Positions 1-3,489 of a stretch of 6,188 bases of DNA are shown piece after piece. Under the pieces are notes generated by a model. The model did no database searches, was not told the origin of the DNA, and saw only the letters and a program-made list of their open reading frames with translations. The stretch covers positions 1 through 6,188 of the forward strand of contig CAYWMQ010000047.1 in the NCBI GenBank assembly GCA_964459635.1, in the 5' to 3' direction. Position 1 is the first letter of the stretch; every line of letters begins with the position of its first letter. The stretch comes from CAYWMQ01 sp964459635. GTDB taxonomy: Bacteria; Patescibacteriota; Minisyncoccia; Phycocordibacterales; UBA12088. Both the position numbers and the translations under genes were made by a program.

Positions 1-164
1 ACGGCAACCTGCCCATCCCGCTCAAGATACGCAACGCTCCCACCAAGCTCATGAAAGGGGAAGGGTACGGGAAGGGATATGAGATGTATGACACCGAGAG
101 CTACTTGCCGGAGAAGATACGAAAGAAAAAATATATTAACGGGAATGAAAGCGGTTCATTGTAG
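1..164 (+). CDS. rarA: RarA/MgsA family replication-associated recombination ATPase, C-terminal fragment
   Basis: This is the 3' end of a gene that begins before the window. The frame with its first full codon at position 3 gives 53 residues ending at TAG 162-164. It contains the block NLPIPLKIRNAPTKLMK, then GYGKGYEMYD and YLPEKIRKKKY. These match the well conserved C-terminal tail of RarA (MgsA), where the usual form is VPLHLRNAPTKLMKxLGYGKGY, then YLPEEL and RYY. RarA is a tetrameric AAA+ ATPase related to clamp-loader subunits and acts at stalled replication forks. The ATPase motifs lie outside the window, so only the tail can be judged. The final residues (NGNESGSL) are shorter than in Escherichia coli, which ends in a longer helical segment. 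I see no clear intrinsic terminator directly after the stop. Confidence 0.88.
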   Translation, partial: GNLPIPLKIRNAPTKLMKGEGYGKGYEMYDTESYLPEKIRKKKYINGNESGSL

Positions 165-453
165 AGAGTTATTACCGAAAGAGCGCACAGTACAGCAAAG
201 AGCAAATATAGCAATTGGCGCAAAAGATTTACCGTCGCTTTTACCATATCACCAAAACAGTCAATACTGAGTCGCCACTCATTTACAGATTGTCTAAGTT
301 GTTTATGGCTTAACATGATATTTGTCGCCGGCTTATTTGTATTTTCACCTTTATCACCGTTTCAAAAGAAGTAAAGCCCTATCTTTAAATTCTTAGGTCG
401 TCCTTGTCACAAACTCATCCTAAAGCGTTTTGAAACAAAAGTTGCGGGTAAAC

Positions 454-486
454 AAAAAAAGACATTAAAGCGCGAACGCTTCAATG
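454..486 (-). terminator. Intrinsic terminator of candidate small RNA
   Basis: On the minus strand CATT-G-AAGCG, loop TTCG, CGCTT-T-AATG forms a stem of nine pairs with one mismatch (486-463). TC and seven T (460-454) follow. A hairpin this compact with a T7 tail is a textbook Rho-independent terminator, and it has polarity only on the minus strand. Confidence 0.62.
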
Positions 487-517
487 CCTCGGTTCTTCCG
501 TTGGCGTATTCGGTTGT
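454..517 (-). ncRNA. Candidate small RNA (about 60-65 nt), unrecognised
   Basis: A good promoter (552-524) is followed about 65 nt later by an intrinsic terminator (486-454), with no start codon followed by a usable frame between them. The predicted transcript begins near A517. It contains an AACCGAA, AACGGAA, AACCGAG series around 515-488 and a weak 3-bp hairpin (CGG-AAGAA-CCG), then ends in the terminator hairpin and a run of seven T. I do not recognise it as 6S, tmRNA, SRP RNA or RNase P RNA. It could be an independent trans-acting small RNA, an antisense RNA to a rarA read-through transcript, or a chance promoter-terminator pair. Confidence 0.42.
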
Positions 518-523
518 GCTCAC

Positions 524-552
524 ATTATACTCTCATTGACTTACTGATGCAA
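524..552 (-). promoter_or_regulatory. Promoter of candidate small RNA
   Basis: On the minus strand TTGCAT (552-547) is separated by 17 nt from a perfect TATAAT (529-524). The -35 element keeps only the TTG of the consensus, but the spacing and -10 box are ideal. Transcription would start near 517. Confidence 0.5.
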
Positions 553-650
553 AAGCGCTCATGGCTTGTAGAAGATGGGGAAGTGAGCGCAGCGCGACTT
601 TAAAAACGTAGCAGCCTGACCAGAGGGAGAGGCGTTCCTGCCGAGAGTAT

Positions 651-698
651 AAAAAACAATTATGCTCCGGGCTCATTTCTTACGAGCGACCGGAGCAT
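651..698 (-). terminator. Intrinsic terminator after the 67-codon gene
   Basis: ATGCTCCGG (662-670) pairs with CCGGAGCAT (690-698). GCTC (671-674) pairs with GAGC (684-687), leaving two bulged bases and a nine-base loop. On the minus strand the stem is followed by ATTG and six T (656-651). It lies 12 nt past the stop codon of the small gene at 711-914 and would end the transcript that may begin at the cobalamin riboswitch. Confidence 0.82.
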
Positions 699-699
699 G

Positions 700-714
700 G
701 TGACAAAGTGTCAC
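700..714. repeat. Short perfect inverted repeat at the small gene's stop codon
   Basis: GTGACA (700-705) and TGTCAC (709-714) are exact reverse complements around AAG. The repeat overlaps the TGA stop (711-713) of the minus-strand small gene and sits directly before its terminator hairpin. It could be an extra RNA hairpin or a protein-binding palindrome. No function can be assigned. Confidence 0.4.
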
Positions 715-914
715 AAGGCGTGTGGTGGGGGCGTCCCGTGGCGTTTTTCGAAGTCGGACCTGGCATCGGTGTACATTGTACGGAGTACAGCTACATCCAT
801 TGCGGAAACAATGGCGGCGGGTGTGCCAGCCCCGAACGGGTCTAATAAGCGAGGGGTAGCGTAGTAACGCAAAATTGCAGCGAACCAGGATTTTACGGCT
901 AGCAAAACGCGCAC
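711..914 (-). CDS. Small protein of unknown function (67 aa)
   Basis: The gene is called from a GTG start at 914-912. AAAGGAGG (929-922), a near perfect Shine-Dalgarno sequence, precedes it with ideal spacing. The frame stays open further upstream, but those ATG codons would place the Shine-Dalgarno inside the gene. The product begins MRVLLAVKSWFAAILRYY, a moderately hydrophobic stretch broken by basic residues. A glycine/proline-containing middle (LLDPFGAGTP) and a charged C-terminus ending in HGTPPPHAL follow. I recognise no family and see no catalytic motif or clear signal peptide. It lies about 200 nt downstream of the S-component gene on the same strand, with no obvious terminator between them and a strong one after it. 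It is therefore probably the second gene of the cobalamin-riboswitch transcript. I see no convincing promoter of its own. Confidence 0.62.
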   Translation of the reverse strand: MRVLLAVKSWFAAILRYYATPRLLDPFGAGTPAAIVSAMDVAVLRTMYTDARSDFEKRHGTPPPHAL

Positions 915-1111
915 GTTGATTCCTCCTTTATTGTTACCATACATCTTGATAACCAACCGCTACGGTACCATATACCGGCTGCCATTGCCACAGAATCGCA
1001 CCAGCCTCAGAGTTTGTTCGGGAATAGTTGTCGCAGAATCTCATCATTCACTGCGTCACATAGCGTGAATATTGAGAACGTCGATGTTTCCAGATGCACG
1101 GTAACTAAGTC
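915..1111 (-). other. Spacer between the S-component gene and the 67-codon gene
   Basis: This is 197 nt on the same strand as both flanking genes. No terminator-like hairpin with a T-run is visible, so co-transcription is plausible. In the S-component reading frame the sequence stays open for 34 codons after the TAG stop, including a possible GTG start at 1099 and ending at TGA 1009-1007. A 37-codon ATG frame (1047-934) ends 20 nt before the GTG of the downstream gene. Neither has a ribosome binding site, and neither is called as a gene. Confidence 0.4.
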
Positions 1112-1651
1112 CTACGCAGCCTTGTGTGTAGGTACTAACCCAATCTTAAGACGTGGATTGTTGACTACAAACTGATAGACGGCCGGTGACAGTACAGCGG
1201 CCAGCACGATGTTCCCTGCGAGGTGCATCGCAGTAAACGGTATCTGCCCCACGAGTGCTGCCGTGAAGGGCTGGCCGAAGAAGAGCGGTCCTACGGAGAG
1301 CCCTGTCACGGCGTCGTAGACGAGCGTAGCGGCGACCGCATAGACGACATAGTTTCCGGCCGTGCTTGCGCGGCTTTGGAAGAAAAGCGCGCCACCAACT
1401 CCGACGAGGCCGTATGCAACCGCGGTGATCCACGTCCACATGCCTATGCCGCTCGTGACCGCGTCAAACAGTACTATGGCCATAAAGCCGAAAAGAAACG
1501 CGCCTGGTCCTCCGTAGCGCTTGCTGAAGGGCATCAGGGTCGCCATCAAAGGCTCGACGTTCGGTGGGCGGAAGGGCAGGAGGCGAATAGCGAAGACTAG
1601 TGCGAATCCGAGAAAGTATTTGAGTGCGTGTTCGTTGAGTATGTTTTTCAT
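1112..1651 (-). CDS. ECF-transporter S-component-like membrane protein, putative corrinoid uptake
   Basis: A hydrophobic protein of 179 residues with about six membrane segments: residues 9-25, 45-65, 70-90, about 96-115, 125-145 and 147-165. The RLLPFRPPN segment near the end of helix 1, the PLMATLMPFSKRYG loop, the WTWITAVAYG helix and the late IPFTAMHLAGN segment resemble vitamin-binding S components of energy-coupling factor (ECF) transporters, including DUF6580-like proteins. S components bind one vitamin and dock onto a shared EcfA/EcfA'/EcfT module, which is not encoded here. The substrate is inferred from the cobalamin riboswitch immediately upstream: cobalamin or a corrinoid precursor. 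ATG at 1651 is chosen because an in-frame ATG at 1705 lies before the intrinsic terminator of the riboswitch, so translation from it would cross the terminator stem. The stop is TAG. The Shine-Dalgarno is weak. The family call is moderate and the substrate is inference. Confidence 0.72.
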   Translation of the reverse strand: MKNILNEHALKYFLGFALVFAIRLLPFRPPNVEPLMATLMPFSKRYGGPGAFLFGFMAIVLFDAVTSGIGMWTWITAVAYGLVGVGGALFFQSRASTAGNYVVYAVAATLVYDAVTGLSVGPLFFGQPFTAALVGQIPFTAMHLAGNIVLAAVLSPAVYQFVVNNPRLKIGLVPTHKAA

Positions 1652-1669
1652 ACGAGGACTCTTAATACG

Positions 1670-1697
1670 AATAAAACCTGCCCCATCGGCAGGTCTT
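1670..1697 (-). terminator. Intrinsic terminator between riboswitch and S-component gene (expression platform)
   Basis: On the minus strand ACCTGCC (1694-1688), a five-base loop and GGCAGGT (1682-1676) form a 7-bp perfect stem. It can be extended by A-A-G pairing with T-T-T on the outside. The 3' arm runs into TTTATT, completing a short U-rich tail. The hairpin starts about 20 nt after the last riboswitch stem and ends about 20 nt before the start codon. That position fits transcriptional attenuation. The 5' arm ACCTGC is also complementary to GCAGGT (1827-1822) inside the aptamer, so aptamer folding and terminator folding could compete. Confidence 0.72.
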
Positions 1698-1717
1698 GCG
1701 CACACGAAGACAATGCC

Positions 1718-1840
1718 TTGGCGGGCAAGCGGGTGCCAAGCGAACGTACGCGAGGCACGAATGGAGGGGGTCGGACTTGCTGCGAATGCAGCTTACCGTT
1801 GCGCTACAGTGCAGGATTTTCACCTGCTTCACCCGCCAAC
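1718..1840 (-). ncRNA. Cobalamin (B12) riboswitch aptamer
   Basis: The minus strand carries the conserved core of the cobalamin riboswitch (Rfam family Cobalamin, RF00174) in order. First comes GGGTGAAGCAGGTGAAAATC (1834-1815). The arm CCTGC (1815-1811) then closes the hairpin with GCAGG. Next are CACTGTAGCGCAACGGTAAG (1811-1792), a small hairpin GCTGC-ATTC-GCAGC (1792-1779), and a B12-box-like AAGTCCGACCCCCTCC (1778-1763). The usual ACTGT with CAGGA pairing appears here as ACGGT with CCGA, a compensating change also known in actinobacterial members. After the box lies a P13-like hairpin closed by GTGCC/GGCAC (about 1757-1733). TTGGCGGG (1839-1832) pairs perfectly with CCCGCCAA (1725-1718). 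The riboswitch precedes an S-component-like transporter gene, the expected target class. Boundaries are approximate. Confidence 0.83.
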
Positions 1841-1852
1841 CGCGTGCCGTGC

Positions 1853-1881
1853 AGTATACGCGAGCGCGAGACGAAGCGCAA
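1853..1881 (-). promoter_or_regulatory. Promoter of the riboswitch operon
   Basis: Minus-strand TTGCGC (1881-1876), a 17-nt spacer and TATACT (1858-1853) predict transcription from about 1846, a few bases before the first aptamer stem. The promoter lies back to back with the tRNA-Arg promoter. The two -10 regions are about 33 bp apart and the -35 regions overlap or interleave. Confidence 0.6.
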
Positions 1882-1887
1882 AAACTC

Positions 1888-1896
1888 TGCTAGAAT
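1888..1896 (+). promoter_or_regulatory. Extended -10 promoter of tRNA-Arg
   Basis: TGCTAGAAT has the extended -10 form TG-n-TAGAAT. It lies 10 nt before the mature tRNA 5' end, leaving a very short 5' leader. No good -35 hexamer is present at 16-18 nt, as expected where an extended -10 compensates. Confidence 0.5.
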
Positions 1897-1906
1897 CGGC
1901 GTGTTC

Positions 1907-1978
1907 GCCCTCGTAGTTTAATGGATAGAACGGAGGCTTCCGGAGCCTTTAATGCGGGTTCGATTCCTGCCGAGGGCA
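1907..1978 (+). tRNA. tRNA-Arg, anticodon CCG
   Basis: All four arms fold. The acceptor is GCCCTCG/CGAGGGC (1907-1913 with 1971-1977). The D arm has the TAATGGATAG loop. The anticodon stem is GAGGC/GCCTT (1933-1937 with 1945-1949) with loop TTCCGGA. The T arm is GCGGG-TTCGATT-CCTGC. The anticodon CCG (1940-1942) reads the arginine codon CGG, the codon used for the terminal Arg of RNase Y in this window. The discriminator base is A1978. It is followed by CA and then the assembly gap, so no complete CCA tail is encoded at the visible end. Confidence 0.93.
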
Positions 1979-1980
1979 CA

Positions 1981-2080
1981 NNNNNNNNNNNNNNNNNNNN
2001 NNNNNNNNNNNNNNNNNNNNNNNNNNNNNNNNNNNNNNNNNNNNNNNNNNNNNNNNNNNNNNNNNNNNNNNNNNNNNNNN
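1981..2080. other. Assembly gap (100 N placeholder)
   Basis: Exactly 100 unknown bases, a conventional scaffold placeholder, so the true length is unknown. It cuts off the HU gene's last codons and any terminator or gene between HU and tRNA-Arg. Confidence 0.97.
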
Positions 2081-2349
2081 TTCACCGCGTCCTTGAGGCT
2101 CTTTGCAGCGCGGAACTTCGGTACGCGCATTGCGGCGATCTTGATGCTCTCACCTGTGCGCGGGTTGCGGCCCGTGCGTGCGGGGCGAGTCTTCGTGGAG
2201 AAGATGCCGAGGCCTGCGATAGACACTTCATCGCCGGTCTTGAGGCCGCCGGTAATAGAGTCGATCATGGTCTCTACCGCGCGCTCCGCATCCGCCTTGG
2301 TGCCACCAAGCACCTCATGCACTTTCGTTATGATGTCAGCTTTGTTCAT
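2081..2349 (-). CDS. HU/IHF-family nucleoid DNA-binding protein, C-terminus lost in gap
   Basis: The visible 89 residues start MNKADIITKVHEVLGGTKAD and continue through the dimerisation helices to the signature GDEVSIAGLGIFSTKTRPARTGRNPRTGE. The DNA-binding beta arm is present, with RTGRNPRTGE around residues 58-67 and the conserved minor-groove proline in NPRTG. The frame then runs AMRVPKFRAAKSLKDAV into the gap. HU proteins usually have about 90-95 residues, so only a few codons should be missing. HU compacts DNA as a dimer and assists replication, repair and recombination. A promoter lies about 50 nt upstream. No Shine-Dalgarno sequence is evident before the ATG. HU is more likely than IHF because the gene stands alone with the short HU-type C-terminus, but symbols such as hup cannot be fixed. 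Confidence 0.92.
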
Positions 2350-2396
2350 GCTGTATGAGTAACTAATAAGTGACTGCGTGATGAACGTCTAAAAAA

Positions 2397-2424
2397 AGTA
2401 TACAGTACGCGGTTTTGTGCGCAA
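2397..2424 (-). promoter_or_regulatory. HU gene promoter
   Basis: On the minus strand TTGCGC (2424-2419), a 16-nt spacer and TATACT (2402-2397) precede a run of seven T. Predicted initiation near 2390 gives a 5' leader of about 40 nt. The -35 hexamer is identical to that of the riboswitch operon. Confidence 0.58.
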
Positions 2425-2487
2425 TAGCTATCCACATGCTTGCGGTGTATTACGTACCGTGCCTTAGCAGAACATATGCGAGTATAT

Positions 2488-2517
2488 TTGTCAAAAAATG
2501 CCCGGTTCTGCTATACT
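2488..2517 (+). promoter_or_regulatory. Promoter of the prephenate dehydratase gene (near-leaderless)
   Basis: TTGTCA (2488-2493), an 18-nt spacer and TATACT (2512-2517) with an upstream TG (2509-2510) form a strong extended -10 promoter. Transcription is expected 6-8 nt after the -10 box, at about 2523-2525, and the ATG is at 2528. This rules out the in-frame ATG at 2498, which lies inside the promoter. Confidence 0.68.
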
Positions 2518-2527
2518 CAGCCCTACC

Positions 2528-3094
2528 ATGAGTATCAGTATTGGCATCTCCGGCGCCGTTGGAAGCTTTTCAGAAGAGGCCGCGCGTACCTATGTGGAAA
2601 AGGAAGGCATCAGCGGTTACACGCTGGAGTATCTGGTGTCTGTAGAGAGTGTGCTTGAAAATCTTGAAAAGGGGGCTATAAATGTAGGTATTTTCCCCAT
2701 AGAGAACAGCAACGGCGGCATTGTGATAGAGGCAGTGTACGCGATGGCAGCGCATCGTTTCAGCATAGAAAAGCTTTTTGAAATAGACGTGCACCACAAC
2801 CTACTCGTGGCGAAGGGTGCTCATGCGGATGACATCACGTCTATTACGAGCCACGACCAGGCGCTCAAGCAGTGCCGCATGTATCTCAAACGTCGATGGC
2901 CCGGCATAGAGCTCGTGGAGTACGCCGACACGGCAAAGGCTGCTGCCGATCTTGGAAAAGGGGTATTGCCTCGTACTACCGCCGTCATTGCCCCCAAGCG
3001 CTGCGCCGAGCTCTACGAGCTCGATATACTGGAGGAGTCCATACAGGACCTAAAATTCAACTATACGTCGTTTGTTGTGGCGACACGTAAATAA
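2528..3094 (+). CDS. pheA: Prephenate dehydratase domain protein without ACT domain
   Basis: 188 residues covering the whole prephenate dehydratase domain and nothing more. The enzyme decarboxylates and dehydrates prephenate to phenylpyruvate in phenylalanine synthesis. Visible motifs are GAVGSFSEEAA (9-19), PIENSNGG (57-64), SHDQALKQC (108-116), DTAKAA (134-139), AVIAPKRCAELY (152-163) and NYTSFVVATRK (178-188). The catalytic Asn60, Gln111 and Thr180, by analogy with the E. coli P-protein, are present. The usual TRF motif is TSF here, because the conserved arginine is Ser181. The regulatory ACT domain and the chorismate mutase domain are absent, so feedback control by phenylalanine would have to be different. 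No other aromatic-pathway gene is nearby. The start at 2528 is set by the promoter; the ATG 30 nt upstream is rejected. Activity on prephenate is likely but not certain. Confidence 0.87.
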   Translation: MSISIGISGAVGSFSEEAARTYVEKEGISGYTLEYLVSVESVLENLEKGAINVGIFPIENSNGGIVIEAVYAMAAHRFSIEKLFEIDVHHNLLVAKGAHADDITSITSHDQALKQCRMYLKRRWPGIELVEYADTAKAAADLGKGVLPRTTAVIAPKRCAELYELDILEESIQDLKFNYTSFVVATRK

Positions 3095-3123
3095 GCCGCC
3101 GTTCGGCATCCACCACACACACC

Positions 3124-3151
3124 TTGCGTTTGGCTATAGCCGTGGCATGAT
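3124..3151 (+). promoter_or_regulatory. Promoter of the gap-interrupted gene
   Basis: TTGCGT (3124-3129), a 16-nt spacer and CATGAT (3146-3151) with an extended -10 TG at 3143-3144. Initiation would be near 3158, just before the Shine-Dalgarno sequence. The -35 again begins TTGCG. Confidence 0.45.
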
Positions 3152-3160
3152 TGTCGGCGG

Positions 3161-3171
3161 AAAGGAGGTGA
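3161..3171 (+). promoter_or_regulatory. Perfect Shine-Dalgarno sequence
   Basis: AAAGGAGGTGA matches the anti-Shine-Dalgarno of 16S rRNA over its whole length. It lies a few bases before ATG 3175, so translation should be strong. This contrasts with the near-leaderless or Shine-Dalgarno-poor starts of most neighbours. Confidence 0.75.
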
Positions 3172-3174
3172 GCC

Positions 3175-3198
3175 ATGCTCATAAAATTTTTCAAGGCG
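3175..3198 (+). CDS. N-terminal fragment of an unidentified gene, cut by gap
   Basis: Eight codons (MLIKFFKA) follow the perfect Shine-Dalgarno sequence before the gap begins. The promoter, ribosome binding site and ATG make a real gene likely, but eight residues cannot identify it. The piece at 3300-3359 may be its end. Placeholder length cannot be used to test the frame. Confidence 0.55.
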
Positions 3199-3298
3199 NN
3201 NNNNNNNNNNNNNNNNNNNNNNNNNNNNNNNNNNNNNNNNNNNNNNNNNNNNNNNNNNNNNNNNNNNNNNNNNNNNNNNNNNNNNNNNNNNNNNNNNN
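3199..3298. other. Assembly gap (100 N placeholder)
   Basis: The second run of exactly 100 unknown bases, again a scaffold placeholder of arbitrary length. It removes most of the gene starting at 3175. Confidence 0.97.
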
Positions 3299-3299
3299 G

Positions 3300-3359
3300 T
3301 GCCGTCTGGACAAGTCGGCCGAAACGCACCTCCGCATGTTCTTGCGAGGTGAGATCTAG
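3300..3359 (+). CDS. C-terminal fragment of an unidentified gene
   Basis: The frame entering from the gap gives CRLDKSAETHLRMFLRGEI and ends at TAG 3357-3359. The stop overlaps the first base of a 10-bp hairpin, like the toxin gene at 4338-4340, whose stop also lies in its terminator stem. The parallel supports this as the true end of a plus-strand gene, perhaps the one starting at 3175. The other plus frame gives VPSGQVGRNAPPHVLAR and is less likely. No family is recognisable. Confidence 0.4.
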   Translation, partial: CRLDKSAETHLRMFLRGEI

Positions 3360-3382
3360 CCGCGTGCACTCGTGCACGCGGC
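3359..3382. terminator. Palindromic hairpin, probable ancestral bidirectional terminator
   Basis: GCCGCGTGCA (3359-3368), loop CTCG, TGCACGCGGC (3373-3382): a 10-bp perfect GC-rich stem. No T-run follows on either strand, so it is not a classic intrinsic terminator. It lies 17 nt beyond the stop codon of the displaced rny tail and at the end of the plus-strand gene fragment. The working copy of rny has the same arrangement at 4335-4374. Confidence 0.55.
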
Positions 3383-3398
3383 ATCTCCATATGCGGCG

Positions 3399-3431
3399 CT
3401 TACCGAGCAAACTCTATCGCACGGGTTTCGC
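3399..3431 (-). pseudogene. rny: Displaced 3' tail of rny (direct repeat copy A)
   Basis: This 33-bp stretch is the last ten codons and stop of RNase Y, read on the minus strand as (x)-ETRAIEFAR-stop (stop at 3402-3400). It matches 4392-4424, the end of the intact rny, at 31 of 33 positions. The two differences (3406 and 3421) are third-codon-position changes that keep Ala and Arg. A TAG lies two codons upstream in this frame, so nothing is translated. Similarity stops sharply at 3432. It appears to be the original chromosomal rny end, left behind when the 993-bp segment between the copies arrived. Confidence 0.8.
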
Positions 3432-3465
3432 CTTGCTAACGAATGGGGCGTAAAGCGCAGAAATA

Positions 3466-3474
3466 TGGTATAAT
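3466..3474 (+). promoter_or_regulatory. Extended -10 promoter of the toxin-antitoxin operon
   Basis: TGGTATAAT is a perfect extended -10 element (TG-n-TATAAT). No -35 hexamer is found at normal spacing. The expected start, 7 nt downstream, is 3481, which is exactly the A of the antitoxin ATG, so the mRNA should be leaderless. Confidence 0.66.
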
Positions 3475-3489
3475 ATGCAGATGCATACC
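3467..3489. promoter_or_regulatory. Nested palindrome over the toxin-antitoxin promoter and start, candidate operator
   Basis: TATGCA (3474-3479) and TGCATA (3482-3487) are exact reverse complements around GA. GGTAT (3467-3471) and ATACC (3485-3489) add an outer pair. The palindrome covers the end of the -10 box and the transcription start. AbiEi antitoxins are known to repress their own promoter through inverted repeats, which makes an operator plausible. TGCATACC recurs at the toxin start (3721-3728). Confidence 0.4.

Larger units (their letters stand above)
165..649. other. Intergenic region, no recognisable protein gene
   Basis: About 485 bp without a credible coding sequence. The first 290 bp are visibly more AT-rich than the rest of the window and have stops in all frames at short intervals. 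A 9-bp perfect inverted repeat, GTTTCAAAA at 359-367 and TTTTGAAAC at 428-436, encloses about 60 bp. A 7-bp inverted repeat GCGCTCA/TGAGCGC lies at 555-561 and 584-590. The clearest functional signals are a minus-strand promoter (524-552) and an intrinsic terminator (454-486), listed separately as a candidate small RNA. Confidence 0.6.

Noticed and set aside
101..316. A minus-strand frame of 71 codons with a hydrophobic middle
   Set aside because: It overlaps the conserved rarA tail antisense by about 60 bp, has no ribosome binding site, and its hydrophobicity comes from AT-rich codons.
934..1047. A 37-codon ATG frame on the minus strand ending just before the 67-codon gene
   Set aside because: There is no Shine-Dalgarno and no promoter at leaderless distance. 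It overlaps another short open frame (1099-1007). It is too short to judge.
1652..1705. Longer S-component start at ATG 1705
   Set aside because: It would place the start before the intrinsic terminator and translate through its stem. The extra residues are not hydrophobic and have no family counterpart.
1223..1916. Several plus-strand frames across the S-component gene and riboswitch
   Set aside because: They are antisense to a protein with coherent membrane helices and to a structured RNA core. None shows family motifs or initiation signals.
2428..2436. CTATCCACA, one base from the DnaA box TTATCCACA
   Set aside because: It is a single isolated copy with no AT-rich unwinding region or dnaA/dnaN nearby, so it is not evidence for an origin.
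3057..3410. Minus-strand frames running through the second gap
   Set aside because: Continuity across 100 N is artificial. The parts outside the gap start within the rny remnant or read antisense to pheA.
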